The notes under the pieces were generated by a model that saw only the letters and a program-made list of their open reading frames with translations, ran no database searches and was not told the DNA's origin. A stretch of 64,000 bases of DNA. It comes from a virus. The stretch is from positions 248,001-312,000 of the IMG/VR virus record IMGVR_UViG_3300027985_000843; one strand, written 5' to 3'. Of this stretch, positions 1 to 8,167 are shown in pieces (positions within the stretch are counted from its first letter, which is position 1; the number at the start of each line of letters is the position of its first letter). A program made the translations under genes and the position numbers.

Positions 1-51
1 AAGGGACAACAGTTTTTGAAACTGCCGCGTCTGCCATTTCGCCACCTGAGC
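1..51 (-). tRNA. tRNA-Leu(CAA), cut by window start
   Basis: The 5' acceptor strand, D-arm (Leu-type, with an extended loop) and anticodon arm are present. The anticodon loop in + orientation reads TTTTGAA, giving codon TTG. The variable arm, T-arm and 3' end lie outside the window. Confidence 0.8.
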
Positions 52-139
52 AAATGTCCGCCGACCGAAGTGCCGGCAGACTGGGGGCCAAGTTTCCCTG
101 GCACCTTCCACCACTTCCTGACCCGAGGGTCGGGGAAGA

Positions 140-370
140 TCAGAACCTTATATCATGAACCCTACACCACTCGGCATAGTTGACCCACACAAATCGGTCA
201 TGCTTGCAGTTCGGGCATGGCCTCTTGCTGGGCCTGGACCGCCATGTGTGGCCGCAGCTACAGCACTTGTAGACAGCACAACCACTGCACTGACATTCCG
301 TACGCCACGAGCCGGACCCGGGGAACCCTTCCTCGACGGTCGTTCTCGTGATTGTCCTGCGCTTATTCAC
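140..370 (-). CDS. small zinc-ribbon protein
   Basis: A 76-aa protein starting at GTG. The middle carries a treble-clef/zinc-ribbon pattern (CCSCG near residue 36 and CPNC near residue 51) plus an earlier CxCxxC. The family is not identified; nucleic-acid binding is the usual role of such ribbons. It sits between two tRNA genes on the same strand and is probably co-transcribed with them. The Cys spacing supports it as real, while the GTG start and the lack of a clear ribosome site leave the start uncertain. Confidence 0.5.
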   Translation of the reverse strand: MNKRRTITRTTVEEGFPGSGSWRTECQCSGCAVYKCCSCGHTWRSRPSKRPCPNCKHDRFVWVNYAEWCRVHDIRF

Positions 371-372
371 GG

Positions 373-446
373 TGCGTCCCCCCGGATTTGAACCGAGACA
401 CGCCCAGTTATGAGCTGGGGGCTCTGACCTATTGAGCTAGGGACGC
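373..446 (-). tRNA. tRNA-Met/Ile2(CAT)
   Basis: Complete 74-nt cloverleaf with a perfect 7-bp acceptor, 5-bp anticodon stem (CCCAG/CTGGG) and loop CTCATAA. It is one of four CAT tRNAs in the window. The sequence alone does not show whether C34 is lysidinylated to read AUA. Confidence 0.9.
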
Positions 447-628
447 GCACACTCCGCACACCGAGCCTTCTCTTTGGGCGCTTCTCCACGATACACCTTC
501 TGGTGGCCGCATTCCAGCGTCACCGTGATGATGTCGATCCCTCGACGCCAGCTGAACGCGCCACCCCGAACCGACGTGCGATCCGGTTCCTTCTCGACCT
601 TGCGGCCTACAATCGCTCGGTATGTCAT
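437..628 (-). CDS. small Cys-containing protein
   Basis: A 63-aa protein with CGH near residue 41 and CAEC at its end, consistent with one zinc site. The ATG at 628 was chosen because a GGTGTA promoter-like motif lies exactly 16 nt upstream (639-644); a longer reading would start inside that motif. Its last codons run into the neighbouring tRNA-Met gene. Function unknown. Confidence 0.55.
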   Translation of the reverse strand: MTYRAIVGRKVEKEPDRTSVRGGAFSWRRGIDIITVTLECGHQKVYRGEAPKEKARCAECARP

Positions 629-638
629 GGGAGGACCA

Positions 639-644
639 TACACC
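639..644 (-). promoter_or_regulatory. GGTGTA start-proximal motif
   Basis: GGTGTA on the minus strand, 16 nt from the ATG of the 63-aa gene; one of about 19 sites with this spacing in the window. Confidence 0.5.
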
Positions 645-646
645 GC

Positions 647-865
647 TCAGTCGAGCGGTACCCCCTCCAGCGTCCTGTGGATGGTCCGTATGGCCCACCC
701 CACCGCATCTTTCAAGGGGACTCGATGGAACTCCTTGCCACACTCCGTACACTGACGGAAAAACTCTCTCGTCTTGAGGTCGACATGATTCCACAAGACG
801 CCCTTACATCCCGGGTCCTCACAAGGAGGGCCTACGGGCTCGAACTGGGGGATATTTGTTGTCAT
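647..865 (-). CDS. zinc-ribbon protein, starts on a tRNA CCA end
   Basis: A 72-aa protein with CEDPGC near residue 15 and CTEC near residue 39, a probable zinc site. The ATG shares its A with the encoded CCA end of tRNA-Leu(TAA) (868-951), so cleavage of the pre-tRNA would leave an mRNA with almost no leader. Function is not recognised. Two other small zinc proteins lie just downstream in the same tRNA-rich block. Confidence 0.5.
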   Translation of the reverse strand: MTTNIPQFEPVGPPCEDPGCKGVLWNHVDLKTREFFRQCTECGKEFHRVPLKDAVGWAIRTIHRTLEGVPLD

Positions 866-867
866 GG

Positions 868-951
868 TGGCCCTCCCGGGACTCGAACCCGGACACCCAC
901 GAGGGGTAGCGGGGTTTAAGCCCGCCGCGTCTGCCATTTCACCAGAGAGCC
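868..951 (-). tRNA. tRNA-Leu(TAA)
   Basis: Class II tRNA with a long variable arm. Anticodon stem GCGGG/CCCGC, loop codon TTA. CCA is encoded at 865-867. Confidence 0.92.
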
Positions 952-955
952 GTGG

Positions 956-1028
956 TAGCCGGTGCGAGGATCGAACTCGCCTAGAACTGCTTGTAAAACA
1001 GCCACCGTCGCCAGACGGTTCACCGGCC
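956..1028 (-). tRNA. tRNA-Val(TAC)
   Basis: Complete 73-nt tRNA; anticodon loop TTTACAA; T-stem GCGAG/CTCGC. CCA is encoded (953-955), only 1 nt from tRNA-Leu. Confidence 0.88.
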
Positions 1029-1550
1029 GTGAAGCACCTCCTGCACCCACAAGGTGTTGAGGCGGAGAATCTCCTCCCCGATGCGACGATTGATCTCTCG
1101 GTGGGCCTCGTACATACGGGGCGTAAACTTCCTGTATCGCAAGTGATCCATAGCGGTGCAATCATTCTTGACCCTAGCCCACCCCCACTTGGCGTCAACC
1201 TTCTGACCCCACAACAGAAGAGGCACCGCTTCATACCCGTCGTAGACGTAGTACGGGACGGGTTCGGGGATGCCCTTGAACGCCCGTCGACGGCCAATTT
1301 TACGGGCGATCCACCGAACGACGCAGAAGCCATACTCGCGATCCCGGCCACCAGCTCCATACTCGAAGCCGATACGGCACTTCCCACGGTCGTACACCAG
1401 CTCCTTCTCGGTGAGAGGGCCGTGGATGCCGGAGGTCTCCCAGCTCAAGCCCATGAAGGTGTGAAAGGGTCGGTAGTTCAGGCTCAAGAACTCGACCATC
1501 CTGGCCTGAGCCTTGCGACTCCGGCAGGGCACTGCGATGGCGTAGCCCAT
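1020..1550 (-). CDS. uncharacterised protein
   Basis: A 176-aa protein starting at ATG. It is rich in aromatic and basic residues, with no signal peptide or membrane segment, and no motif I recognise. Its 3' end overlaps the first bases of tRNA-Val(TAC) by 9 nt, as several genes here do with flanking tRNAs. The same strand and close spacing suggest co-transcription with the ASCH-like gene upstream. Confidence 0.65.
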   Translation of the reverse strand: MGYAIAVPCRSRKAQARMVEFLSLNYRPFHTFMGLSWETSGIHGPLTEKELVYDRGKCRIGFEYGAGGRDREYGFCVVRWIARKIGRRRAFKGIPEPVPYYVYDGYEAVPLLLWGQKVDAKWGWARVKNDCTAMDHLRYRKFTPRMYEAHREINRRIGEEILRLNTLWVQEVLHGR

Positions 1551-1551
1551 G

Positions 1552-1830
1552 CTAGTCCTCGTTCAAGGTGCCCTTGTTGAGGATCAAAAGGCTCATAATC
1601 ACGAACCCCTCTTCAAGACCAGGGAACTCCCCGTGCTTCAAGAGGTGCGTCACCTTCGCGACCACATGTCGACCGGTGAACTTCTTCGTGATGGGGTTCC
1701 ATTCATGCAGGTCCAACAGAGACCCGACCTCGAAGCCACGGTCATCCTTCCGCAGCTCGTAGGTCTTGATACCGTCCCAGACAGCCATGAAAGCCGAGGG
1801 CCATGTCTTGAGCCTATGTAGCTTCTGCAT
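1552..1830 (-). CDS. ASCH/DUF3850-like protein
   Basis: A 92-aa protein whose N-terminus (LKTWPSAFMAVWDGIKTYE, then RKDDR) matches the DUF3850/ASCH type: small beta-barrel PUA-like domains thought to bind RNA or modified nucleotides. A central LLDLHEW and C-terminal hydrophobic strand complete the fold. The ATG at 1830 lies 16 nt from a GGTGTA motif (1841-1846). A PUA-like RNA-binding domain fits a tRNA-rich region, but the substrate is unknown. Confidence 0.7.
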   Translation of the reverse strand: MQKLHRLKTWPSAFMAVWDGIKTYELRKDDRGFEVGSLLDLHEWNPITKKFTGRHVVAKVTHLLKHGEFPGLEEGFVIMSLLILNKGTLNED

Positions 1831-1840
1831 GACCCTAAGA

Positions 1841-1846
1841 TACACC
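1841..1846 (-). promoter_or_regulatory. GGTGTA start-proximal motif
   Basis: 16 nt upstream of the ASCH-like ATG. It lies just past the encoded CCA of tRNA-Leu(TAG), so the gene has its own promoter-like element despite following a tRNA. Confidence 0.5.
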
Positions 1847-1851
1847 ACTGG

Positions 1852-1935
1852 TCGGCACGGGGGGAATTGAACCCCCACGGTCGCGAGGACCACCAGGGCC
1901 TAAACCTGGCGCGGCTGCCATTACGCCACGTGCCG
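1852..1935 (-). tRNA. tRNA-Leu(TAG)
   Basis: Class II; acceptor CGGCACG/CGTGCCG, anticodon stem CCAGG/CCTGG, loop codon CTA; CCA encoded. A second, permuted Leu(TAG) gene occurs at about 18.0 kb. Confidence 0.92.
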
Positions 1936-1936
1936 G

Positions 1937-2008
1937 TGCACGGCGCGGGAATCGAACCCGCCTATGCCATCGCGTGAAGATGGTGCCCTCCCAGAGTGCT
2001 AGCCGTGC
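1937..2008 (-). tRNA. tRNA-Val(CAC)
   Basis: 72 nt; acceptor GCACGGC/GCCGTGC, anticodon loop TTCACGC. CCA is not encoded. Confidence 0.9.
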
Positions 2009-2013
2009 GTTGG

Positions 2014-2086
2014 ATGGGGAGACGGGATTCGAACCCGTAACGGCCTGGGTCAAAGCCAGGTGCTCTACCGATTGAACTACTCCCCA
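2014..2086 (-). tRNA. tRNA-Gln(TTG)
   Basis: 73 nt; acceptor TGGGGAG/CTCCCCA, anticodon loop CTTTGAC. CCA is encoded. Confidence 0.92.
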
Positions 2087-2090
2087 ATGG

Positions 2091-2159
2091 TCGCGATGAA
2101 GGGACTCGGACCCTTGCGGTCACGGTTATGAGCCGAGCCGGTCACCTTGACGCACCGCG
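2091..2159 (-). tRNA. tRNA-Met/Ile2(CAT)
   Basis: A short 69-nt tRNA with C1-G72, loop CTCATAA and one mismatch in the anticodon stem; CCA encoded. It lacks the three G-C pairs typical of initiators and is probably elongator or Ile2. Confidence 0.75.
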
Positions 2160-2265
2160 AATTTATCCCATTGTGCCCCAACCATCATTGGGAACACGAC
2201 CATCCATGAGGGGCGCCTCCCGCCTCGGGACATCGTGAATGCACTTGTGGTTCATATCACTTGAA

Positions 2266-3270
2266 ATGCAACGAATTCTGCTAGTAGAAGACAGCCCGTC
2301 GGACAGAGAAATCTTGAAGTACCTGCTCGAAGAGCAGTTCAAGAAGGAGGTCGTTCTACACGAAGCTCCGTCACTGTCCAAGGCAGTAGAGATTCTCGAC
2401 AAAGAGGGTATCGATTGTGTCGTGCTTGACCTTCAGCTGCCGGACTCCGCAGGTAAAGAGACGTTCCAAAAGCTGTACGCCAGGTACTCACACATCCCGT
2501 TCATCGTGATGACCAACAATAAGGACCGCTTGCTGGCCGTCGAGATGATCCAGCTCGGAGCCGCAGACTTCGTCCTGAAGAATTACACCGACGAGGAAGA
2601 CATCTTCCGACGCATCGTGTTCGCGATCGAAAAGCACAAGAGGAGCGTTCGGGTGGACCCTACTGAAGCGGACAGCTTCCGGCGCGTGTCGAGCGCCAAT
2701 TTCAGGTTGGTGCAAGCTCAGGAGGACGACGCTAGCCCCAGCACCATTCGGAACATCCAAGTCGAGACGACAGCAGCTGTTGCGGATCTGTCCCGCAAAA
2801 CGTTCGCGGCTCTCCAGGAGATCAACATCAGCTTCGCGAAGAACAACATGCAGTGGAGCGAGGTCGCGAAGACAGTTGCCATCCTCGACAAGGAGCTTCT
2901 CAGGGGGCATTCCAACAGGCCCAGCATGCGGTCGCAGATGGACCTGATGGACCATCGCATTCAGGTTCTCGAAGGCGAGGTCAACGGCTTGCAAGAAGAC
3001 GTCACCGAGACGAACATCACAGCCATCAAAGAGAACAACCAGACGGCTCGCACCAAACTGTCCATGTGGACCAAGCTGCTGATCGCGCTCCTGACCCTGC
3101 TCGGTGTTCTCGCCACCGCCGCCGCCACCTACTTCGCCGCCGCTGCCAACGCCAGCAAGAAGGAATACGAGTCCCTGAAGGACTACGACGCCTTGAGGGC
3201 GGCATCCACCGCTGCGGCACCGAAGAAAGCCCCGGCAACCCTAGACCCAAATCCAAAGAGTAGCAAATGA
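2266..3270 (+). CDS. response regulator with C-terminal membrane segment
   Basis: 334 aa. Residues 1-125 are a receiver domain: acidic pair in LLVEDSPSDRE, phospho-acceptor Asp in VVLDLQLPDS, Thr in VMTNN and Lys in VLKNY. A long helical, partly coiled-coil region follows, then one transmembrane segment (about residues 265-285) and a short charged tail. There is no DNA-binding domain, so output is probably by protein contact at the membrane. The ATG at 2266 was preferred because the receiver fold starts there; an upstream ATG would add nine residues. The stop overlaps the start of the kinase gene by 4 nt. Confidence 0.85.
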   Translation: MQRILLVEDSPSDREILKYLLEEQFKKEVVLHEAPSLSKAVEILDKEGIDCVVLDLQLPDSAGKETFQKLYARYSHIPFIVMTNNKDRLLAVEMIQLGAADFVLKNYTDEEDIFRRIVFAIEKHKRSVRVDPTEADSFRRVSSANFRLVQAQEDDASPSTIRNIQVETTAAVADLSRKTFAALQEINISFAKNNMQWSEVAKTVAILDKELLRGHSNRPSMRSQMDLMDHRIQVLEGEVNGLQEDVTETNITAIKENNQTARTKLSMWTKLLIALLTLLGVLATAAATYFAAAANASKKEYESLKDYDALRAASTAAAPKKAPATLDPNPKSSK

Positions 3271-4418
3271 CTGACACCACGAGGCCCGTTCCGGAACCCC
3301 TCCCGGAATGCGACTACGACTATCAGTGCCCGCGAAGAGAGATTCTCAGCCGGCTGTACGGGATCATGAAGGCCATCCCCGATTCTGTGTTCGAGATCGA
3401 CAGAGAGGGGCGGCATCTGTTCGTGCATGCCAACGGGGATACCCCTACGGACCCAAGACGGATCAAGGGGATGACCCTTCAGGAGCTGCTACCCGAAGAC
3501 ATTGTCGAGCCCACCATGCAGGCCATTCAACAAGTCCTGGAGACGGGGCAAAACATGACCCTGGACTACTCCATCCCACCCGCCGAAGGCAGCGGCGGTC
3601 CGGTGAGGCACCTCCAGGCGCACCTAGGCCGAACGCCCAACATGACCGTCGTGGCGATCGTCCGAAATGTGTCTGACCTGGTCGAACACCAGAAGAAGCT
3701 CCTCGAAGCAAACCAAGCCCTCACCCAATTCACATCCCTCGTCTCCCACGACCTGCGAGAACCCCTCACCGGGATTGCAGGCTTCGCTACCCTGTTGCAA
3801 AACCGCTACGAGGGCGATCTCGACGAACGAGGCCAACACTTCCTGGACCGGATCGTGGAGGTGTCGAAGCAAATGGAGAAAAAGCTGGACGACCTTCTCG
3901 CTTTTTCAAAGGCCGGAAAGGAGACGCCCTTCGAGCCCTTCCCCTTCGGAGCCGCCGTAGAGGAGGCAAAACGAGCCCTAGTACGAAAAATCGCTACCAC
4001 TGGAACGCGCATCGAGATCGTCGGAGAGTTGCCAATCGTGCACGGGGATCGAAGTCTTATCGCTCAAGTCTTGCAGAATCTGTTTTCGAACTCGATCAAG
4101 TACAGACGGAAAGACGAGACGCCCCACATTACGATCGAGGTAACCTCTCACGACCTTCCCTTCTGGAAAGTTGCCGTGAAGGACAATGGTATCGGCTTCG
4201 ATATGCGACACCGGGACAAGATTTTTGGAGTTTTCCAGCGCCTGTACACGGTCGAGCAGTACCCTGGAACAGGAATCGGCCTCGCTATCGCACGCCGTAT
4301 CATCGAGCGCCATGGGGGAGACATCTGGCCTTGGTCCGAACCAGGAGCCGGAGCCACATTCTACTTCACTCTACCCAAACCGACGGTCGACGATCATGGT
4401 GGATATCCTGCTGGTTGA
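3267..4418 (+). CDS. PAS-domain sensor histidine kinase
   Basis: 383 aa, apparently soluble. An N-terminal PAS-like domain (about 25-135) is followed by a short coil, a HisKA dimerisation domain with phospho-acceptor His in SHDLREPL (about 160), and a HATPase domain with N-box NLFSNSIKY, G1 DNGIGFD and G2 GTGIGLAIA. This resembles phytochrome-type kinases paired with Rcp1-like regulators, matching the two flanking stand-alone receivers. A complete two-component relay is rare in phages. The signal sensed is unknown. Confidence 0.92.
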   Translation: MTDTTRPVPEPLPECDYDYQCPRREILSRLYGIMKAIPDSVFEIDREGRHLFVHANGDTPTDPRRIKGMTLQELLPEDIVEPTMQAIQQVLETGQNMTLDYSIPPAEGSGGPVRHLQAHLGRTPNMTVVAIVRNVSDLVEHQKKLLEANQALTQFTSLVSHDLREPLTGIAGFATLLQNRYEGDLDERGQHFLDRIVEVSKQMEKKLDDLLAFSKAGKETPFEPFPFGAAVEEAKRALVRKIATTGTRIEIVGELPIVHGDRSLIAQVLQNLFSNSIKYRRKDETPHITIEVTSHDLPFWKVAVKDNGIGFDMRHRDKIFGVFQRLYTVEQYPGTGIGLAIARRIIERHGGDIWPWSEPGAGATFYFTLPKPTVDDHGGYPAG

Positions 4419-4836
4419 AGACAATTCCGTAGACGCCGAGCTGTTCATCGAGGCGTTTAGCGATGCATGCAAGTGTGATCCGGTCATCAGTGTCGTATCA
4501 GACGGAGAAGAGGCCCTCAAGGCCATCCACGAGGGCCCTAGGCCGACCTTCGTCCTGCTCGACCTGAACCTACCCAAGATGGGGGGCCTGGACGTCCTGA
4601 AGGCCATCAGGCTCGATGACGATCCCGAGGTCAACCTGATGCCGGTGATCATTCTCACCAACTCCAAGTTGCCCCAGGACGTACGAAGGGCCTACCGACA
4701 CAGGTGCAATGCCTTCGTCCAAAAGCCCATTGGGTACCCACAGCTATTGGACATGGCACGCAAACTCAACCACTTCTGGTGCCAGTGCGCCATCCTACCG
4801 AACCAACGGAACACCCCCGTTCCGCCTTCCATCTAG
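4396..4836 (+). CDS. single-domain response regulator (Rcp1-like)
   Basis: 146 aa, receiver domain only: ILLVEDNSVDAE, phospho-acceptor in VLLDLNLPKMGG, ILTNSK and the conserved Lys in FVQKPI. It starts inside the kinase gene (23-nt overlap), so the two are translationally coupled. The insertion-rich loop after the acceptor site is typical of Rcp1-type regulators paired with phytochrome-like kinases. No output domain, so it probably acts as a phospho-shuttle. Confidence 0.9.
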   Translation: MVDILLVEDNSVDAELFIEAFSDACKCDPVISVVSDGEEALKAIHEGPRPTFVLLDLNLPKMGGLDVLKAIRLDDDPEVNLMPVIILTNSKLPQDVRRAYRHRCNAFVQKPIGYPQLLDMARKLNHFWCQCAILPNQRNTPVPPSI

Positions 4837-4841
4837 CCTAG

Positions 4842-4913
4842 CCTCCCCGGCTGGGCTCGAACCAGCATCTTGACCTTCGGAGGGTCACGTGATTTCCTTT
4901 TCACTACGAGGAG
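4842..4913 (-). tRNA. tRNA-Arg(CCG)
   Basis: 72 nt; acceptor CTCCTCG/CGGGGAG with wobble, anticodon stem TGACC/GGTCA, loop CTCCGAA. CCA is not encoded. Transcribed against the flanking two-component operon. Confidence 0.85.
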
Positions 4914-4924
4914 ATACACACTGG

Positions 4925-4997
4925 AGTCCACGGAGGGATTCGAACCCTCAACCTTTGGCTTCGAAGGCCACTGCACTATCCATTGTGCTACGCGGAC
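4925..4997 (-). tRNA. tRNA-Arg(TCG)
   Basis: 73 nt; loop CTTCGAA; acceptor GTCCGCG/CGTGGAC; CCA encoded. The terminal pair of the anticodon stem is mismatched. Confidence 0.85.
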
Positions 4998-5051
4998 ACA
5001 ACGCCACAACCCGTGGTATACAATAGCGTCAAGTTTTTTTTTTCAAATCCT

Positions 5052-5080
5052 CCGAACCTTCATCGTCGAGGGGCGTAGTA
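5052..5080 (+). promoter_or_regulatory. CCGAAC-17-GTAGTA promoter
   Basis: CCGAAC at -35, GTAGTA at -10, 17-nt spacer; the lipoprotein ATG begins 5 nt after the -10 element, predicting a leaderless message. Confidence 0.6.
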
Positions 5081-5085
5081 CGATC

Positions 5086-7500
5086 ATGAAAGCGACAACA
5101 ATCGCACTAGCAATAGTGGCGACGACTATCCTGGGGTGTGGAAACCCCGTAGACGTGTTCGGGGATCCCCTCAACGTTGACAGTGACAGCGCGGTCGACG
5201 GAGGGCAGGACGAGGGTACTGACATCACCCCAGATGTAGATTCGGCCACCCCAGATGTGGGTGAAGATACCGATGCTGGCACGGACAGCGACGTTCCCGA
5301 TGAATATGTCCCTGACGGAGACGCCCAAGAGGATGTTGTCGAGGAGCCTGATGCGGCGCCTGTTTGCACCCCCGACACCACCCGCTGCACTGGCCTCGCG
5401 GTCGAAACCTGCAATGCCGACGGTACAGCATGGGAAATGACCAAGACATGTCCCTATCTGTGCGATGAGGGAGCCTGCTCCGGGGAGTGTCAACCAGGTT
5501 CCAGTCAATGTGCCTGGAACGACCTCCAGATATGCGACACCCAAGGATCGTGGACGACCACAGTGGTGTGCCCTTACGTCTGCTCAAACGGGGCATGCGC
5601 CGGAGAGTGTGTCCCTGGCAGCAAGAAGTGCGATGGCCTCGTCCCGCAACTCTGTGAAGCCGACGGGCACTGGGTCAACTTCACAGCGTGCTCTCAGATG
5701 TGCACGGCCGGGGAATGTGCCTTTGGTTGCTCGACGGGCGAGACCATATGCAACGGCCTCCAGGTCCAGGTCTGCAACGCCAACCATGCGTGGGAAGTCA
5801 CGCAGACGTGCCCCTACGCCTGCTCGGGCGGGGCATGCACGGGCCTGTGCGTGCCCGGAGCCACACAGTGCTCCGGCGATTCCGTCCAGATGTGCAGCAC
5901 CCAAGGCCAATGGAGCATGGAGACATCCTGTCCCAACACATGTCTCAACGGGACCTGTGTGAACTGTACCCCCGGCGAGCGAGTCTGCGATGGCACGGGC
6001 TACAAGGAGTGCGGCTCCACGGGCATGTGGGGCGCGGTTGTCCCGTGTGCGGGCGACGCGAACGCGAGCCCGACTTGCACGGGGGCCGGCGTGTGCGGGT
6101 GGACCTGCAACCCGGGCTACGCCGACTGCACGAGCGGGGCCGGATGCGAGAGCAACCTGAATGACCCATCGACTTGCGGTTCGTGCTCGAACTCCTGTGA
6201 TGGGACCAACGGAACCCCAACGTGCACGAGCGGGACGTGCGGCATCACGTGCAACCCAGGATGGGCCAACTGTGGGAGCGGGGCCGGGTGCGAGACACCT
6301 CTGGGTACGATGACCAACTGCCAGGCATGCGGCGACTCCTGTGGGTCATCATCGCTTCCGAACTCGGAGGTGACCTGTGAGCCCACGGAGGGGTGCGTAA
6401 CGTCCTGTGAGCAAACATGGGGCGACTGCGATGGCATCGTATCCAACGGGTGCGAGCACAACGTGTGGAGCGACCCCGACAACTGCGGAGCGTGCGGGGT
6501 GACTTGCTACGGAGGGACCTGCTCGGCCGGCGTGTGCAGCCAGGACCTTGAGGTGGTGTCGGTGAGTCCTGCGAAGATCAACGCAGTCGACATCGACGCA
6601 ACACACGTCTACTGGTCGACCACGGGAGCAACGGGACCCTTCTACATCTACCGGGCCCCGAAGGCGGGCGGCCCAGCAGAGCTTCTCACGACCACCGCAG
6701 GCCAGGCGTACCCCATCGTTGTCGTTGGGTCGTACGTCGTCTTTCACGACAGCTCCACCCACGCTATCAACCGGATTCCCAAGACGGGCGGAAGCATCTC
6801 CACCATCACGAGCCCTGGCTACGCCCTCTGGGACATCGCGACGGACGGGACCAACATCTTCTGGACCGACGCAGATGGGATCCCATGCAACTGCTCGAAT
6901 CCGAGCCCTGACCACGTATATCGAATGCCCGTGACAGGCGGGGTCCAGGAGACAGTCGCGACCTACAAGTACGAGCTGACGGGGTGGATCGAAGCCGACG
7001 CTGACCGACTCTACGTGACCAGTCGAGGCATCTGGTACCCGAGCATCAGCCAATACCAGGGAGGGCTGTACTACGCCGGCACGGTCTCCACGAACCTGGT
7101 CATGAACTCGGGGCCGACGGTGAGCACCGTCTACGACCTCGGGCAAGGGCAATACTTCGAGCAGGTCGGTGACGTGGCGGTCAACGACACCCACGCGTTC
7201 TTCTACGTCCAGCCCAACTACTCGGGTTCGATGGTGGTCCGAGTCCAGAAGGGAGCTGCGGTCACGGAGAAGGTTGCCGAAGGGGCTTCGAGCTACGGCT
7301 TCAAGGCCGACACCTCCAACTTCTACTGGACCGAAAGCACCATGATCCACAGGACTTCCGTGAACGGAAGCACAACTGAGACCTTCGTCTCGGGGCAACT
7401 TGGGACGAATCAGATCCGCCTCGACGACACCCACGCCTACTGGAAGGTGGCGGGATATACCGGAACGTCAGTTTACGCCATCATGAGGGCGGAAAAATAG
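5086..7500 (+). CDS. large Cys-rich lipoprotein with beta-propeller
   Basis: 804 aa. A short signal peptide ends in lipobox ILGC (Cys about residue 19), so it is predicted to be lipid-anchored. An acidic low-complexity linker follows, then about 12 Cys-rich repeats (residues ~95-490; motifs such as CDGxxxxxC and CNPGxxxC), then a C-terminal beta-propeller-like region with recurring YW and GG turns. This architecture is typical of Myxococcota surface proteins, not phage virions. The start is fixed by the lipobox and by the promoter 5 nt upstream. It may be a host-derived gene expressed to alter the cell surface; its role is unknown. Confidence 0.85.
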   Translation: MKATTIALAIVATTILGCGNPVDVFGDPLNVDSDSAVDGGQDEGTDITPDVDSATPDVGEDTDAGTDSDVPDEYVPDGDAQEDVVEEPDAAPVCTPDTTRCTGLAVETCNADGTAWEMTKTCPYLCDEGACSGECQPGSSQCAWNDLQICDTQGSWTTTVVCPYVCSNGACAGECVPGSKKCDGLVPQLCEADGHWVNFTACSQMCTAGECAFGCSTGETICNGLQVQVCNANHAWEVTQTCPYACSGGACTGLCVPGATQCSGDSVQMCSTQGQWSMETSCPNTCLNGTCVNCTPGERVCDGTGYKECGSTGMWGAVVPCAGDANASPTCTGAGVCGWTCNPGYADCTSGAGCESNLNDPSTCGSCSNSCDGTNGTPTCTSGTCGITCNPGWANCGSGAGCETPLGTMTNCQACGDSCGSSSLPNSEVTCEPTEGCVTSCEQTWGDCDGIVSNGCEHNVWSDPDNCGACGVTCYGGTCSAGVCSQDLEVVSVSPAKINAVDIDATHVYWSTTGATGPFYIYRAPKAGGPAELLTTTAGQAYPIVVVGSYVVFHDSSTHAINRIPKTGGSISTITSPGYALWDIATDGTNIFWTDADGIPCNCSNPSPDHVYRMPVTGGVQETVATYKYELTGWIEADADRLYVTSRGIWYPSISQYQGGLYYAGTVSTNLVMNSGPTVSTVYDLGQGQYFEQVGDVAVNDTHAFFYVQPNYSGSMVVRVQKGAAVTEKVAEGASSYGFKADTSNFYWTESTMIHRTSVNGSTTETFVSGQLGTNQIRLDDTHAYWKVAGYTGTSVYAIMRAEK

Positions 7501-7520
7501 TCTTGACCTGAACAGGCGAT

Positions 7521-7526
7521 GGTGTA
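7521..7526 (+). promoter_or_regulatory. GGTGTA start-proximal motif
   Basis: 16 nt upstream of the ATG of the 55-aa gene at 7537; this supports that gene, which is otherwise easy to miss. Confidence 0.5.
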
Positions 7527-7536
7527 GGATAGTGTC

Positions 7537-7704
7537 ATGAACCCTACTACATCAGAATGGTTTGCGTCTTTGGCGCCGAAAGAACGGAAGGGTCTGGTGT
7601 GCCTCCTCTTCGGCATTCGAGGCGAGCTTGAACTGCGACCGAGGTACCCTCTCTTCCTGGAGTTCATTCGGGTCCTCGACAATGAGTATCACAGCCTGAA
7701 GTAG
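7537..7704 (+). CDS. small protein, 55 aa
   Basis: Starts MNPTTSEWF and ends NEYHSLK. No domain is recognised. Support is the GGTGTA motif at the canonical distance and the position of the TAG stop, which directly abuts the CCA end of the convergent tRNA-Arg(TCT). Probably soluble. Confidence 0.55.
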   Translation: MNPTTSEWFASLAPKERKGLVCLLFGIRGELELRPRYPLFLEFIRVLDNEYHSLK

Positions 7705-7707
7705 TGG

Positions 7708-7780
7708 CATCCCCGGAGGGATTCGAACCCTCACCGAACGGCTTAGAAGGCCGCTGCCCTATCCGTTGGGCGACGGGGAC
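7708..7780 (-). tRNA. tRNA-Arg(TCT)
   Basis: 73 nt; loop CTTCTAA; acceptor GTCCCCG/CGGGGAT; CCA encoded at 7705-7707. Confidence 0.92.
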
Positions 7781-7784
7781 ATGG

Positions 7785-7856
7785 AGGCGACGGTGGGAAT
7801 CGAACCCACGAATGACTGTTTTGCAGACAGCTCCCTTACCACTTGGGTACGTCGCC
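7785..7856 (-). tRNA. tRNA-Cys(GCA)
   Basis: 72 nt; loop CTGCAAA; perfect acceptor GGCGACG/CGTCGCC; CCA encoded. Confidence 0.92.
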
Positions 7857-7882
7857 ATTTTACCTATGGATATGCAAGGGGC

Positions 7883-8167
7883 ATGGAACCCATTGTCGCA
7901 CGCATCGTCCAACGGTACCTGAGGACCGTGGAAGCTTTCAAGTACCAGCCCCAAGAGAAGAAAAAGACCAAGGTCGACCGGATCAAGAAGCTCATCCGGG
8001 ACGAGACCGGCCTCCCCAATAGTGCTGCTGAAGGCATCGCAGACGCTCTCGTGCGAGGTCGGGACCTCGACGCCCTGGCGGTACAGAAGGACTGGCCTAT
8101 CGAGAACGGGACCATTGAGGGTCCCAAGGGCTCTCTTTCGGTCAAGAAAGTGAAGGACAGTCTGTGA
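7883..8167 (+). CDS. small basic protein with RVVxRYL-type N-terminus
   Basis: 94 aa. The N-terminus IVARIVQRYLRTVEA matches the recurring xVVxRYLxA helix found on four other proteins here. A Lys-rich stretch and a helical region follow. The start was chosen at the ATG that begins this motif; a longer reading runs back into tRNA-Cys. Its stop overlaps the GTG start of the next response regulator. Function unknown. Confidence 0.6.
   Translation: MEPIVARIVQRYLRTVEAFKYQPQEKKKTKVDRIKKLIRDETGLPNSAAEGIADALVRGRDLDALAVQKDWPIENGTIEGPKGSLSVKKVKDSL

Noticed and set aside
61-139. GC-rich hairpin region between a tRNA and a zinc-ribbon gene
   Set aside because: No tRNA or terminator consensus; too little evidence for an RNA gene.
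864-1580. 238-aa plus-strand frame across tRNAs
   Set aside because: Runs antisense through tRNA-Leu and the 176-aa gene; no ribosome site.
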